Shown here: piece by piece, positions 7,913 through 17,632 of the stretch | How positions within the stretch are numbered: the stretch's first letter is position 1 | Layout of the letters: the number at the start of each line of letters is the position of its first letter | Assembly (NCBI RefSeq): GCF_036347135.1 | Contig: NZ_CP108938.1 | Location: 1 to 64,000, forward strand | Source of the DNA: Streptomyces sp. NBC_00775 | Lineage (GTDB): Bacteria; Actinomycetota; Actinomycetes; Streptomycetales; Streptomycetaceae | Length of the DNA stretch: 64,000 nt | Reading direction: 5' to 3' | Translations under genes and position numbers: made by a program | Notes under the pieces: generated by a model | Database searches by the model: none | What the model saw: the letters and a program-made list of their open reading frames with translations, nothing else | Told to the model about the DNA's origin: nothing

Positions 7913-9226
7913 CAAATGGTCGGCAGGGCGCTGCGTATGAAGCCCGGGGGAGGGAAAATCGCGTCTTTGGTCGTTCCGGTATTCCTCGGACCTGGCGAAG
8001 GCACAGGCGAAATTCTGACCTCGAATGCCTACAGCACCCTCGCGAAGATCCTCGGAGGGCTCAGGGCGCACGATGCCGAGACGATCGAGGCGCTTGCCGA
8101 CCCTCGCGTCCGCAGCGGCCGGTCCCAGCGTCCCGGAGGCGAGGCGGAAACCGTCGGCGGCGAGGAGCAGGAGCAGGCGCGCGCGGACGAGGATGCTGGG
8201 GAGGCGTGGGTCAGTCAGTCGGCTGCCGGGCTGCTTCGGTTCTCGGAGCCGCGGGATGCGGCGCTGCTGGCCCAGTTCGTGCAGTTGCGGGTGATCGACC
8301 CGGAGAACACCTACAGGCGGCGCGGCATCGCCGCCGCCAGTAGGTGGCTGCGTGAGACGGGCAGCGACCAACTGCGGGTCCCCTACGACTACGTCACCCC
8401 TCAAGACCGGGCCGGGGCGTTTCCGCTGGGGGTGTGGCTGGCCGACCAGCGCAAGTACTACAACAGCGCGATGCTGGAGGCTGCGCGCGTGCAGCAGCTC
8501 GAGGCACTGGGCATGGTGTGGTCCCACCATGACGTCGCCTTCGAGGAAGGCCTCGCGGCGGCCAGGGCGTGGGCGGCCGCGCACGACGGGATGCTGCTCC
8601 CGCCGGCCAACGCGGTCGGCGAGGGCGGGTTCCCTATCGGCATCTGGGCGAAGAATATGCGGGCCGCGGCGCGGCGGACGCTGCAGAACGCGGAACGGCG
8701 CGCGGCGGGCGAGCGCGTGTCCAGCACCGGGGAACTTGCGCCCAGCCGCATGGAGGCTCTCGAAGCCATCGACCCCGGATGGTGCCCGCTTGGATGGGAC
8801 ATCGCCTGGCAACGCCGCTTCCGCCTCGCCCGCGTGGCGGCCGGAGGCCCGCTACCGGCGGCCGCGGGCGAGGTCATCGTCCAGGGCGAAGACCTCGGAG
8901 CATGGGTGCACGCGCCGCGACTGGACTGGGACGATCTCCTGCCCGCCCAGCAATGGCTCCTGGAGAGCACCCTCGGACTCGAGCCCGCCGCGCCGGAAGA
9001 GCGGCCGGTGAAGCGGACCCAGGACGACAAGTGGGCGCTCAACATCGCGGCCGCCCGGCAGTTCCACGCCCGCGAAGGCCACCTCACAGTCCCGAGGAAG
9101 CATGTAGAAGACGTCGACGGCACACCGGTTGGGCTGGGCTCGTTCATCAGCAACACCCGCAGGCGTGCCGGGAAACTGAGTACGGAGCGCCGCGCCGACC
9201 TCAGCCAACTCGGCATGCGCTGGTAG
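7913..9226 (+). pseudogene. C-terminal remnant of a telomere-associated DEAD/SNF2-type helicase (helicase-associated domains)
   Basis: Immediately after the inverted repeat the frame reads QMVGRALRMKPGGGKIASLV, which is helicase motif VI, then VPVFLGPGEG and ...LRAHDAETIEALADPRVRS. About 300 residues carrying tandem helicase-associated repeats follow (segments such as FPLGVWLADQRKYY, FPIGIWAKNMRAA, VGLGSFISNTRR). Full-length Streptomyces telomere/plasmid-end helicases of this type have an N-terminal ATPase of several hundred residues with Walker A and B; that part is missing here, cut by the element at 7780-7912. The remaining frame is open to 9226. Such helicases lie next to telomeres in many Streptomyces linear replicons, which fits the hairpins at the window start. 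It cannot be an active helicase as it stands. Confidence 0.7.
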
Positions 9227-9266
9227 ACGAGTACGGGTGACTACACCCGTTGACTAAATCTCCCTC

Positions 9267-10688
9267 CTTGTGAACCCTGTTGGGCTGATGACGGCCGCTC
9301 TCCGCCGCAGTGTCCGCGGCCCCGTTGATGGTGTTGCGAACCCTTCTGGGCTGGTCGCGGCGGGCTTCTGCCACTGGCTCGACGTGGAGCGCTACACGTT
9401 GCGAACCCTTCCGGGCTGATGACGACCACCGACCTGGGTGCCGGGTGGGTTGAGGTGAGCGGGTTGCGAACCCTTCTGGGCTGATGACGACCTCGGTGCA
9501 GCACATGTACTGCGCCCCGCCGTACTGGGAGACGTTGCGAACCCCTTCGGGCTGATGACGATGACACTAGCCACGTCCTCATACTCCAGCGAGCGCTGTT
9601 GCGAACCTTTCTAGGCTAATGACGACGCCTGCGGTGCCCGGGGAGAGCTGGTTGGAGACGATGTTGCGAACCCTTCTGGGCTGATGAGGACCGACACCGA
9701 CGCCGATCTCATCCCGCTCACCAAACAGTTGCGAACCCTTCTGGGCTGATGACGACCGGGGAGGTGGGGATCCCCTTCGAGTGAGTCGGCGACCTCGAGT
9801 TGCGAACCCTTTCGGGCTGGTGACGACGCGGGCGAGCTGTCCGTGTCCGCGGTCCTCTCGCAGTTGTGAACCCTTCTGGGGCTGATGACGACAGCTGTAC
9901 GCGCCGGCCGTGGTGTTCTTCGAGGACATGTTGTGACCCCTTCTGAGCTGATGACGACCGGCATCTACGTGCGCGAAGCCGCGATCCAGACCATGTTGCG
10001 AACCTTTCTGAGGTGATGACGACGCGGTACAGCTGGTGCTCGTGGGCGTGGTAGATCGTGTTGCTAACCCTTATGGGCTGATGACGACCCCGATGGACTC
10101 GGCGCGCGTCCCCTTCCCGATGATGTTGCGAACCCTTCTGGGCTGACGACGACGTTGGCGGAAGTGTTCGAGTCGAAGTGGCTGCTCGCGTTGCGAACCC
10201 TTCCTGGCCATACCGAGAGCTGTACGCGACGGCGGTGGTGTTCTTCGAGGACGTGTTCCTGAACCCTTCTGGGCCGATGACGACCGACCTCTACGACCCC
10301 ACCGCCCTCATTGAGGTGGCCGCCATCGGGTAGTTGAGAACCCTGTTGAGCTCATGACGACGTGGTGGGACAGCCCCGACTGCGGCTCCACCATCACGTT
10401 GCGAACCCTTCCGGGACTGATGATGGCCACGGCCGCACGCGCCAAACTCGCCGAGATCGTCTTGTTGTGAACCCTTCTGGGCCGATGACGACGCGCCGCA
10501 GAAGGCCGTCGGGATGTACCTGGTCACCGCGTTGCGAACCCTTTTGAGCTGATGACGACTGTCGCCCTCGCAACCCCGGCGGAATTCATCGTGATGTTGC
10601 GAACCCTTTGGGCTGATGACAACCAGCCAGGCGGCGTGGCGTGTGCACCTAGGCACGGTGTTGCGAACCCGTCTGGGTTGATGACGAC
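9267..10688 (-). CRISPR. CRISPR array 1 (type I-B), about 22 repeats
   Basis: The 29-nt repeat reads on the plus strand GTTGCGAACCCTTCTGGGCT then GATGACGAC; about 22 copies begin at 9267, 9333, 9398, 9463, 9534, 9598, 9663, 9728, 9799, 9863, 9930, 9995, 10060, 10125, 10190, 10255, 10333, 10398, 10464, 10531, 10596 and 10660. Spacers are about 35-42 nt. By analogy with type I repeats ending in ...GCAAC, transcription should run on the minus strand, giving an 8-nt handle TTCGCAAC and placing the leader at the cas side. Repeats are unusually degenerate: many carry 1-5 substitutions or an inserted or lost base, and those at 9267, 10190 and 10333 are worst. Two spacers (9893-9929 and about 10218-10254) are near copies. 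Confidence 0.95.
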
Positions 10689-10867
10689 CTGTGGAACCGT
10701 AGCACCGGATGTTGGCCGCAATGCGCGGCTATTTCCAGCTCGGCGGTCGTTGTCAGTCCCCCCGTGTACGTTGCTCCTCGGTAGGCCAACACCCCCGTTC
10801 TGGGGCGTTTTTGGCGTTTCCTGACGTGGACTCATTTGCCCTGGGTGGGGAGAGGGAGAGGGGGATC
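10689..10867. promoter_or_regulatory. Leader/divergent promoter region between array 1 and cas6
   Basis: This 179-bp gap separates the array from the cas operon. If the array is read on the minus strand it contains both the array leader and the cas6 promoter. It is locally less GC-rich (GGCGTTTTTGGCGTTTCCTG near 10803). It ends with a strong ribosome-binding site, GGGAGAGGGAGAGGGGG, before the cas6 GTG. I cannot assign -35/-10 boxes with confidence. Confidence 0.45.
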
Positions 10868-11614
10868 GTGCGCCTTCGTTTGGAGATCAGCACACGGGCT
10901 CGGGAGATCCCATGGGAGAACATCCTTGCTCCCGGGCGGGGCATCGTATATGACGCGCTGCGCCGGACTGCGCCCGATCTCGCCGAGAAGATCCATGAGA
11001 ACGGATGGGGTCCGTATGGGATGGCTCCCTTCGGGTACAGCGCGCCCATGTTCCCGAACGCGCGCCGCGTTCGCGGGAAGTATGCGGCGGGCGGGGCCGG
11101 CTACCTGGAGATCGGTAGTCCGCTGCCCGAATTCATACAGGCCCTGGCCCTGGATTTCATGGACCCTGCCCGCTCGTTGTTGGACTGGGGCGGGGTCGCC
11201 CTGCAGGTCGGCAGCATCACCGTTCTGCAACCGCCCCACTTCACCGCTGGCCGGGCCCGGTTGCGCACAACCAACCCGCTGCACCTTTCCGACTACCGGG
11301 CGCCCGAACCCGGCGGCGAGCAAACCCCCGTGCGGGCGCTGCTTCCCGAGGACGCGGCGTATCCGGTGGCCCTCGAACGCAATCTCAACCGTCGGGCCGA
11401 GACCTTCGGCCACGCCTCGGATATCACGGTTGAGGGGATCACGTGGGTGGGTGTGCGCCGTTCGTTCCGGGTGACCGGCCAGGGGCGCTCGGGGCAGCGG
11501 ACGGGTGCGCCGGTTGAGGTGGAGCTCAGCGGCAGTGCCGACGGGCTGTCCGCGCTGTGGTCTGCGGGGCTGGGCCAGCAGACCGGGGCCGGGTTCGGCT
11601 GGGTGACGGCATGA
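10868..11614 (+). CDS. cas6: CRISPR-associated endoribonuclease Cas6 (type I-B)
   Basis: Encodes 248 residues from a GTG with a purine-rich ribosome-binding site; an upstream in-frame extension lacks coding character. Cas6 cuts pre-crRNA within each repeat and often stays on the 3' hairpin. The start MRLRLEIS is the first strand of the ferredoxin-like RAMP fold. The C-terminus GLGQQTGAGFGWVTA is the glycine-rich loop that identifies the family. A possible catalytic His lies in the N-terminal half (EKIHENGW). It opens the operon, next to array 1, and its stop overlaps the cas8 start (ATGA). Confidence 0.85.
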   Translation: MRLRLEISTRAREIPWENILAPGRGIVYDALRRTAPDLAEKIHENGWGPYGMAPFGYSAPMFPNARRVRGKYAAGGAGYLEIGSPLPEFIQALALDFMDPARSLLDWGGVALQVGSITVLQPPHFTAGRARLRTTNPLHLSDYRAPEPGGEQTPVRALLPEDAAYPVALERNLNRRAETFGHASDITVEGITWVGVRRSFRVTGQGRSGQRTGAPVEVELSGSADGLSALWSAGLGQQTGAGFGWVTA

Positions 11615-13035
11615 GCGAGTTTCCCGTCGAGCAGACCTCGCTGAGACTGACCCCTCACCCCTTGCAGAGGGTCGGGGCCTTCGCTCTCGCGGCGTTCGCC
11701 GGAGCGGGGCATCCGGACATGGTTGCGGGCCCTTTGTTTGCAGCGGCCACCGAGAAGGTCACCGAGGCTGCGGTGCAGGCCGCGCTCGTGCGGGACACCA
11801 AGGCCGAGGCCGGGTTCCTGCTGAAGTGTTCGTACAGCCTGTGGCCGAACAGCAAGATGAATCACCCGCGGAACAAGAAGCTCTCCGATGCGGAGGTCAG
11901 CGCGGCGGTCCGAGCCTGGCGCACCATTCCCGCGCCGGAGTGCTGGCCCGAGGCCGGGTGCGTTCTATGTGGTGCTGCGGCGGTCGGGTTCTACGGGAAG
12001 AGCGATGTCGTTCTCGCCGAGTCGATCGCCTATCGCAACAGCACTCCCCGCGGGCACTCGGGTGTTGCCCTGTGCTGGCCCTGCGTCTGTTCCTTCCACG
12101 CGATTCCGTTCGGCAGTCAGCTGTCCGGTGGCCCGAGCACGGTTGTGCACACCTGGGATGAGCGTTTGGCGGCACACGCAACTCGCCGGCAGGTGCAGCG
12201 CAACGGGTTGCTGATCACGGCCGGAGCGAAGCCGTCCAGTCCGCAACCGGAGGTGGCCGCGCTGGCGGCGCTGCGCGGCTATGAACACCGCGTCGCGGCC
12301 GGAGTGGAGTTGCTGGTGTTCACCAACAACAACCAGGACCAAGTCCTCACGTCGCATGCCGTAGATCAGCCGCTCGCCGAGTGGCTGCGCACCACGACGC
12401 GGCTGCCCGCCCGGCGTACCGGGTTCGCGTGCCTGCTGCGTGCTTGCCGCACCGACAAGGGCAGCGGCGCGCAGAACCTGGCCTGGCGGGTGTTCCACCG
12501 GTCCGACAGCCTGCCTGGTGTCCTCGCATCCCACCTGGTCGCCCGTACCGAGGCCTGTGGCCTGCCGGCACCCGAGTCCCCGGCCGTTGCCGAACTGACC
12601 GGCTCCTACCTGCACGAGGTGATGCATATGGAAGAAAAGGACCTGACGGAGATCCGTGGGACCGCCCAGCGGATCGCCGCCCTGTTCAAGAGCGATGACA
12701 CCGGGGGCAAGCTGACCGGCTTCCACGCCCTGTTCCGCGCCGGCCGCGGCGCGGATCTGCGCAGCTGGCTGCAGCGCCACGGTGTCGAATGGGTCCTGAC
12801 GCGGCCGGAGGACGGCGCACCGCTGATCACCGAGCGCGGGTTCGAGCTCTTGTTCTCCCCCAGCCAGGACGGCAATGCCTGGTTCTTCCGGCAGTACCTG
12901 TTGACGTCCGTGCTGGCTGAGCTGCACCGCCGCGGCTGGCAGCCGAAAGACGCCAAGAGCATCGTCGAGGACTTCGATCCCGACGCCATCGACCCTGCCG
13001 ACACCGACGCCCTCGAGGAAGGAATCACCCTGTGA
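11611..13035 (+). CDS. cas8b: Cas8 large subunit of type I-B Cascade (CXXC-CXXC type)
   Basis: Encodes 474 residues. The large subunit recognises the PAM and anchors the crRNA 5' end. A CXXC pair (CVLCGAA, about residues 115-118) and a second CWPC about 40 residues later form the zinc-finger signature of Cst1/Cas8a1/b1-type proteins. The rest is poorly conserved, as usual for Cas8. Position between cas6 and cas7, with ATGA and GTGA overlaps on both sides, supports the call independently of sequence. Subtype I-B is inferred from gene order cas6-cas8-cas7-cas5-cas3. Confidence 0.8.
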   Translation: MSEFPVEQTSLRLTPHPLQRVGAFALAAFAGAGHPDMVAGPLFAAATEKVTEAAVQAALVRDTKAEAGFLLKCSYSLWPNSKMNHPRNKKLSDAEVSAAVRAWRTIPAPECWPEAGCVLCGAAAVGFYGKSDVVLAESIAYRNSTPRGHSGVALCWPCVCSFHAIPFGSQLSGGPSTVVHTWDERLAAHATRRQVQRNGLLITAGAKPSSPQPEVAALAALRGYEHRVAAGVELLVFTNNNQDQVLTSHAVDQPLAEWLRTTTRLPARRTGFACLLRACRTDKGSGAQNLAWRVFHRSDSLPGVLASHLVARTEACGLPAPESPAVAELTGSYLHEVMHMEEKDLTEIRGTAQRIAALFKSDDTGGKLTGFHALFRAGRGADLRSWLQRHGVEWVLTRPEDGAPLITERGFELLFSPSQDGNAWFFRQYLLTSVLAELHRRGWQPKDAKSIVEDFDPDAIDPADTDALEEGITL

Positions 13036-14063
13036 CGCACCTTGCCGGAAAGCTCGCGCTAGACATCCAGGCCGGCGCGCCCAATAACGGCCGCGGCCAG
13101 GACAACGTCGGCGTCGTCAAGAGGATGCAGGTCGGCCGGGACACCTACCCCTACATCTCGCCCCAGGCCGTACGCCGCTGGCTGCGCAACAGCTTCCCCG
13201 CCGACGAGCCCGTCTCCCCCGTCCTGCGGGAGGGTAAGGGCAAGAAGCAGCAGGCCTACACCAAGGGCCGCCCCGACCTGTACGCCGACGACGACCTGTT
13301 CGGTTATATGGTCGCCGTCAAGGGATCGGACAGCTCCTGCCAGCGGGACACCGTCCTAGCGACCGGCACGTTCGTCAGTGTCACCCCCCAGCGGCCCGCT
13401 TCCGACTTCGGCACCATGACCCGCGGATTCGCCGCCGACGACAGTCCCGTCATCCACGAGCACGAGTTCTACACTGCCGTCTGCGCCGGTGACCTCAACC
13501 TCGATCTGCCCCGCATCGGCACCTTCGAGACCGACGGACAGGGCATCCGTATCGCCCTGCACCCGCAGGCCGCCGAGGAAGCCGCCGCCGCGGGCGCCGC
13601 CACGGCCACCTTCCGCGGAGTATCGGCCCTGGTCCTGGGCATCGCGGAGCGGCGCCGCCGGGCCGCGCTGGTGCTGCGCGCGCTCGCGACGCTGCGCGGC
13701 GGGGCCAAGCCCGCCTCGCATTACGGTGACCGCACCCCGGCCTTCATCCTCCTGGCACCGGTCAAGGGCGGCGTCAACCCCTTCACCCGGGTCCTGGCCA
13801 ACCAGGACGGCAAGCCCGTCTTCTCTGCGGACACCCTGGCCGAGGAGATCGCCGCCTGGCGCGACGAACTCGACGGAGGCGTGCGGATCGGGTGGGCGCC
13901 CGGATTCCTCGGCGACCAGCGCGACCGCGCCCGCCGCGACCTCGCCAACCTGATCGAGGACGGCACCGTGGTGATCGACCACCCGCGCACCATCCTCAAC
14001 GGCCTGGCTAAGGAGATCGAAGACGGCGCCCACGACGCCTGGTTCGAGGACGCCAAGGCATGA
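13032..14063 (+). CDS. cas7: Cas7 backbone subunit (type I-B, DevR/Cst2 family)
   Basis: Encodes 343 residues starting at a GTG that overlaps the cas8 stop (GTGA). Cas7 polymerises along the crRNA spacer. The N-terminus HLAGKLALDIQAGAPNNGRG, with a following AVRRWLRN segment, is typical of DevR/Cst2-type Cas7, where an RRM-like core starts with a strand and a glycine-rich turn. The central ALVLGIAERRRRAALVLRAL matches the helix that contacts the neighbouring subunit. Length is normal for the family. It overlaps cas5 by four bases. Confidence 0.85.
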   Translation: MTHLAGKLALDIQAGAPNNGRGQDNVGVVKRMQVGRDTYPYISPQAVRRWLRNSFPADEPVSPVLREGKGKKQQAYTKGRPDLYADDDLFGYMVAVKGSDSSCQRDTVLATGTFVSVTPQRPASDFGTMTRGFAADDSPVIHEHEFYTAVCAGDLNLDLPRIGTFETDGQGIRIALHPQAAEEAAAAGAATATFRGVSALVLGIAERRRRAALVLRALATLRGGAKPASHYGDRTPAFILLAPVKGGVNPFTRVLANQDGKPVFSADTLAEEIAAWRDELDGGVRIGWAPGFLGDQRDRARRDLANLIEDGTVVIDHPRTILNGLAKEIEDGAHDAWFEDAKA

Positions 14064-14719
14064 CCGCGGGAACCGTCACGGCGCTGCAAGCCACCTTCAC
14101 GGCCCCCGTCGCCAGCTTCCGCAACCCCCTGTACTCCGGGGTGCAGGTCGGACTGCCATGCCCGCCGCCGTCCACGGTCGGCGGCATGCTCGCCGCCGCA
14201 GCCGGCGGCTGGCAGCACATCCCCCACACCTTCCAGTTCGGCATGGCCTTCCACGCGCAGGGCCAGGGCGTCGACCTGGAGACCTACCACCCCCTGGACG
14301 CCGCGGGACGGCCCACAACACCGGTGCCCAAAGAGCGGGAGTTCTTGGTCTTCCCCACCCTGACGGTCTGGATCACCGACCAACCCGAGCGGTGGCGCAG
14401 CATCCTGCGCCGCCCCGTCTGGCCGCTCCGCCTCGGCCGCAGCCAGGACCTCGTCGGCTTGCGCTTGGACACCATCGAACTGGCCCACTACGCCGGCGAG
14501 CAGCGCGGCGCTGTTGTCGAGGACGCACCCGGAACGGCCGGCACCGCGCTGCGCCTGCCCACCGCGATCCGGCTGGACCGGACCAGCACCGTCTGGGGCA
14601 CCTACCGCCACGACCCCACCGGCGCCACGTCCGCCGTCGTGCCCGGCAGCTACCGCACCCCCACCGGGCAAGCGGCCAGCCTGCTGCCCCCCACCCACCC
14701 CGCGACCGCGGAGGCGTAG
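14060..14719 (+). CDS. cas5: Cas5 subunit (type I-B)
   Basis: Encodes 219 residues. Cas5 caps the 5' handle of crRNA. The N-terminus ALQATFTAPVASFRNPLYSG followed by LPCPPPSTVGGMLAAAAGG is the classic Cas5 pattern: beta strand, P-S-T-V-x-G-M-L helix start. The middle has VFPTLTVWITD and a late SRTG-like region. Length and location between cas7 (ATGA overlap) and cas3 fit. No sign of the catalytic Cas5d variant is seen, which agrees with a separate cas6. Confidence 0.85.
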   Translation: MTAGTVTALQATFTAPVASFRNPLYSGVQVGLPCPPPSTVGGMLAAAAGGWQHIPHTFQFGMAFHAQGQGVDLETYHPLDAAGRPTTPVPKEREFLVFPTLTVWITDQPERWRSILRRPVWPLRLGRSQDLVGLRLDTIELAHYAGEQRGAVVEDAPGTAGTALRLPTAIRLDRTSTVWGTYRHDPTGATSAVVPGSYRTPTGQAASLLPPTHPATAEA

Positions 14720-14726
14720 CCCCCTC

Positions 14727-17141
14727 ATGCCGACACAGCCACGTTCGTCGACGGCACCGACCACGGCAAGGGAGGGTGTGCTGCACACGGTCCTGGCCAA
14801 GAGCGCCCGGCGGAGCCGACCGGCCGAGCAGCTCACCGCCCATCTCAGCGCGGCCTTGGACGCGGCCGGGCTCGTGGCCCGGCGCACCGGGCGGATCGCC
14901 GCGGTGGCCGGCATCCTCCCCCAGTTCTGGGACACGGTGTGCCTGGCCGATCTGCTGCACGACGCGGGTAAGATCCCGCCCGGCTTCCAGCAGATGCTCG
15001 CCGGGGGCCCGATGTGGGGCGAGCGGCACGAGGTGCTGTCCTTGGCCTTCATGCCGCTGGTGCCGAATATGGAACTGCGGGCATGGGTGGCGGCCGGGGT
15101 GGCAACTCATCACCGGCCGCTGACGAATTCCCCCCGGTCGCTGGCCGCGCTGTACGGCACGGCGGCACTGGACGAGTGGCGGGCACGCTTCAAATCGCTG
15201 GAGCAATCCACCGCCGATGAGCTGGCGGTGTGGCTGTACGAGACCGCCGCTGCAGCCAGCCTGCCGGTCACACCGCTCCAGGCCGGCACCGACTGGGTCG
15301 CCCAGGCGCACGCCGAACTGGGTGAGCTGCTGGACCGCTTCGAGTACGGCACCGACCCGGACGAGGGTCTGGCAGCGGTGCTGGTGCAGGGCGCCGTCAC
15401 CATGGCCGACCACCTCTCCTCCGCCCGCACTCGCCCCCACCTGGTGCAGCCCATGGGCCCGGCCTTCGCCACCCGGCTGGAAAACACCATCACCGCCAAG
15501 GGCTACACACTGCGGCCACACCAGCAGCGCGCCGCCGCCACCGACGGCCACCTGCTGCTGCGCTCCCGCACCGGCAGCGGCAAAACGGAAGCCTCCTGGC
15601 TGTGGGCCTGCCGGCAGACCGCCGCCATGCAGGCCGCCGGACAGGGCATACCCCGCGTCTTCTACTCCCTGCCCTACCTCGCCTCCATCAACGCCAACGC
15701 CGACCGCACCACCCGGGAACTCGGCACGGCCGAACAGGTCGGAGTGGCGCACGGGCGGGCAGCCGCCTACCACCTGGCCAACGCAGCCTGCCCCGAAGAC
15801 GGCGACGAAGAACGGGTCACCGCCGCACGCAAAGCGGTGGCCCGAGCAGCCGCCACCCGGCTCTTCAAAGAAACCGTCCGGGTCACCACGCCCTACCAGC
15901 TCCTGCGCGCCGCCCTGGTCGGCCCCGCCCATGCCTCGCTACTGGTGGACGCGACGAACTCCGTGTTCATCATGGACGAGCTCCACGCCTACGACACCAA
16001 ACGCCTCGGCTACATCCTGGCCATGATGGGCCTGCTCGAACGGCTCGGCGGCCGCTTCGCAATCCTGTCCGCGACCCTGCCCAACGCCCTCGCCGACCTG
16101 ATCACCGACACCCTCGCCCAGCCCGTCACCCGCACCGACGACGCCGACAGCCACCCACCGGCCAGACATCGCATCCGCACCCGCCCCCACCACATCACCG
16201 ACCCCGCCACCATCACCGATATCACCCACCATCTACACCGGGGCGATTCCCTCCTAGTCATCGCCAACAACATCCGCCAGGCCCAGCAGCTCTACGACCA
16301 GCTCGCCCCCACAGCGCGCGCCCTGCACGGATTGCAGGCGGCGACCATGCTGCACTCCCGATACAAGCGCCGGGACCGTTCCCGAATCGAACAGCACATC
16401 ACCGCCCGGTACAGCACCGACCGCACTCGGGTCGGCGAGCGGCTGCCCGGCCTGGTCATCTCCACCCAGGTCCTCGAAGTCTCCATGGACGTCGACTTCG
16501 ACGTCCTGTTCACCGCCGCCGCAGACCTCGAAGCCCTCGCCCAGCGCTTCGGTCGGGCCAATCGGATCGCTGCCAGGCCGCCCGCCGACGTGATCGTGCA
16601 CGCCGCTCGCTACACCCCTCGCCAAGACGCCCCGGGCCAGTGGTTCGCCGACGGTATCTATCCGCAAGCCCCCACCGCAGCAGCGTGGCGCATCCTCACG
16701 GCCCACGACGGACAACCCGTCGACGAAAACGAGATCAACGGCTGGCTGGACACCATTTACGCAACCCCCTGGGGCGCCACATGGCGGGAAGAAGTGCTGC
16801 GCCACCGAGACCAATTCAGCACCACGTTCCTCGACTTCACCTACCCGTACGACAACCGCACCGACCTCGCCGAGCGATTCGACGAACTCTTCGACGGAAC
16901 CGAAGCCATCCTCGCCCAAGACCGTAACCACTACGCCGCCGCACTCCAACAAGCCGACGGCCACGCCAGCCGACTCCTCGCCGACGACTACCTCATCCCC
17001 CTCCCCGCTAGCGCCGTCCCACGATCACGCTTCGATACCCGCCTCAAAGTTCACGTCATCGAAGGCGACTACAACAGCGAACACGGCCTCATGGCCGTGA
17101 GAGGCCCAGGCTCCAAGTACCAGCCAGAAGAAATAGCCTGA
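14727..17141 (+). CDS. cas3: Cas3 HD nuclease-helicase (type I-B)
   Basis: Encodes 804 residues from an ATG with GGAGG 12 bases upstream. It degrades the DNA strand displaced by Cascade. The HD domain shows LLHDAGKIPPGF (about 74-85) and later THHRPL. The SF2 helicase has Walker A RTGSGKTEA (about 280), a DExH box variant FIMDELHAYD (about 416), SATLP (about 447), and motif V-VI STQVLEVSMDVDFDV then ALAQRFGRANRI. All key residues are present, so this Cas3 should be active. It closes the cas operon: no cas4, cas1 or cas2 follows, and array 2 begins directly after its stop. Confidence 0.9.
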   Translation: MPTQPRSSTAPTTAREGVLHTVLAKSARRSRPAEQLTAHLSAALDAAGLVARRTGRIAAVAGILPQFWDTVCLADLLHDAGKIPPGFQQMLAGGPMWGERHEVLSLAFMPLVPNMELRAWVAAGVATHHRPLTNSPRSLAALYGTAALDEWRARFKSLEQSTADELAVWLYETAAAASLPVTPLQAGTDWVAQAHAELGELLDRFEYGTDPDEGLAAVLVQGAVTMADHLSSARTRPHLVQPMGPAFATRLENTITAKGYTLRPHQQRAAATDGHLLLRSRTGSGKTEASWLWACRQTAAMQAAGQGIPRVFYSLPYLASINANADRTTRELGTAEQVGVAHGRAAAYHLANAACPEDGDEERVTAARKAVARAAATRLFKETVRVTTPYQLLRAALVGPAHASLLVDATNSVFIMDELHAYDTKRLGYILAMMGLLERLGGRFAILSATLPNALADLITDTLAQPVTRTDDADSHPPARHRIRTRPHHITDPATITDITHHLHRGDSLLVIANNIRQAQQLYDQLAPTARALHGLQAATMLHSRYKRRDRSRIEQHITARYSTDRTRVGERLPGLVISTQVLEVSMDVDFDVLFTAAADLEALAQRFGRANRIAARPPADVIVHAARYTPRQDAPGQWFADGIYPQAPTAAAWRILTAHDGQPVDENEINGWLDTIYATPWGATWREEVLRHRDQFSTTFLDFTYPYDNRTDLAERFDELFDGTEAILAQDRNHYAAALQQADGHASRLLADDYLIPLPASAVPRSRFDTRLKVHVIEGDYNSEHGLMAVRGPGSKYQPEEIA

Positions 17142-17632
17142 CCCCAAATCATCCCCGAAGGGATCGCAAGATGTATCCGTCGTGATTCTTTTCCTTGCCC
17201 TCGTACATCCTCATCAGCTTTGAAAGGATCACAACCTCGCCAGGCCTTCCTGAAAGCACAGCGGGCCTCGAGTCGTCATCACCCCACTGGGGGATTGCAA
17301 CTCCCACACGTCGTACTCGACAGGAGCACCCGGCGTGATCATCATCAGCCCAAGAGGGCTCACAACATCATCGGAAACGGCACCGTCAGCGTTTCCAGCG
17401 GCACTGCACCTCATCAGCCCAGGAGGGTTCGCAACGCCAGGTAGCCGGGCACCAGGACGCCCTCCACTCACTGTCGTCATCAGCCCAGTAGGGTTCACAA
17501 TTTGATGGTGCCGAGCCACCAGAGGCAGTCCGTGGGGGTCGTCATCAACCCAGAAGGGTTTGCAACCCGGATACCTCAACCCACGCAGCACCCAGGTCGG
17601 TGGGCGTCATCGGCCCTGGAGGGCTTCGCAAC
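17142..17632 (+). CRISPR. CRISPR array 2 (type I-B), about 8 degenerate repeats
   Basis: Repeats are the reverse complement of array 1 (TCATCAGCCCAGAAGGGTTC then GCAAC) at about 17142, 17207, 17272, 17338, 17407, 17473, 17538 and 17603. None matches consensus perfectly, and the first two next to cas3 are the most decayed. Spacers are about 35-40 nt. Arrays 1 and 2 thus flank the cas operon in inverted orientation. The last spacer (17567-17602) is homologous to the array 1 spacer at 9427-9462 in the same orientation relative to the repeat. With no adaptation genes nearby, the array is probably frozen. Confidence 0.88.

Noticed and set aside
9201..10656. Open frames with repeated VVISPKGFAT / ANPSG segments over 9.2-10.7 and 17.2-17.8 kb
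   Set aside because: Products of translating the type I-B repeats and spacers.
14373..15932. Long minus-strand open frame opposite cas5/cas3
   Set aside because: Antisense shadow; plus-strand Cas5 and Cas3 motifs are unambiguous.
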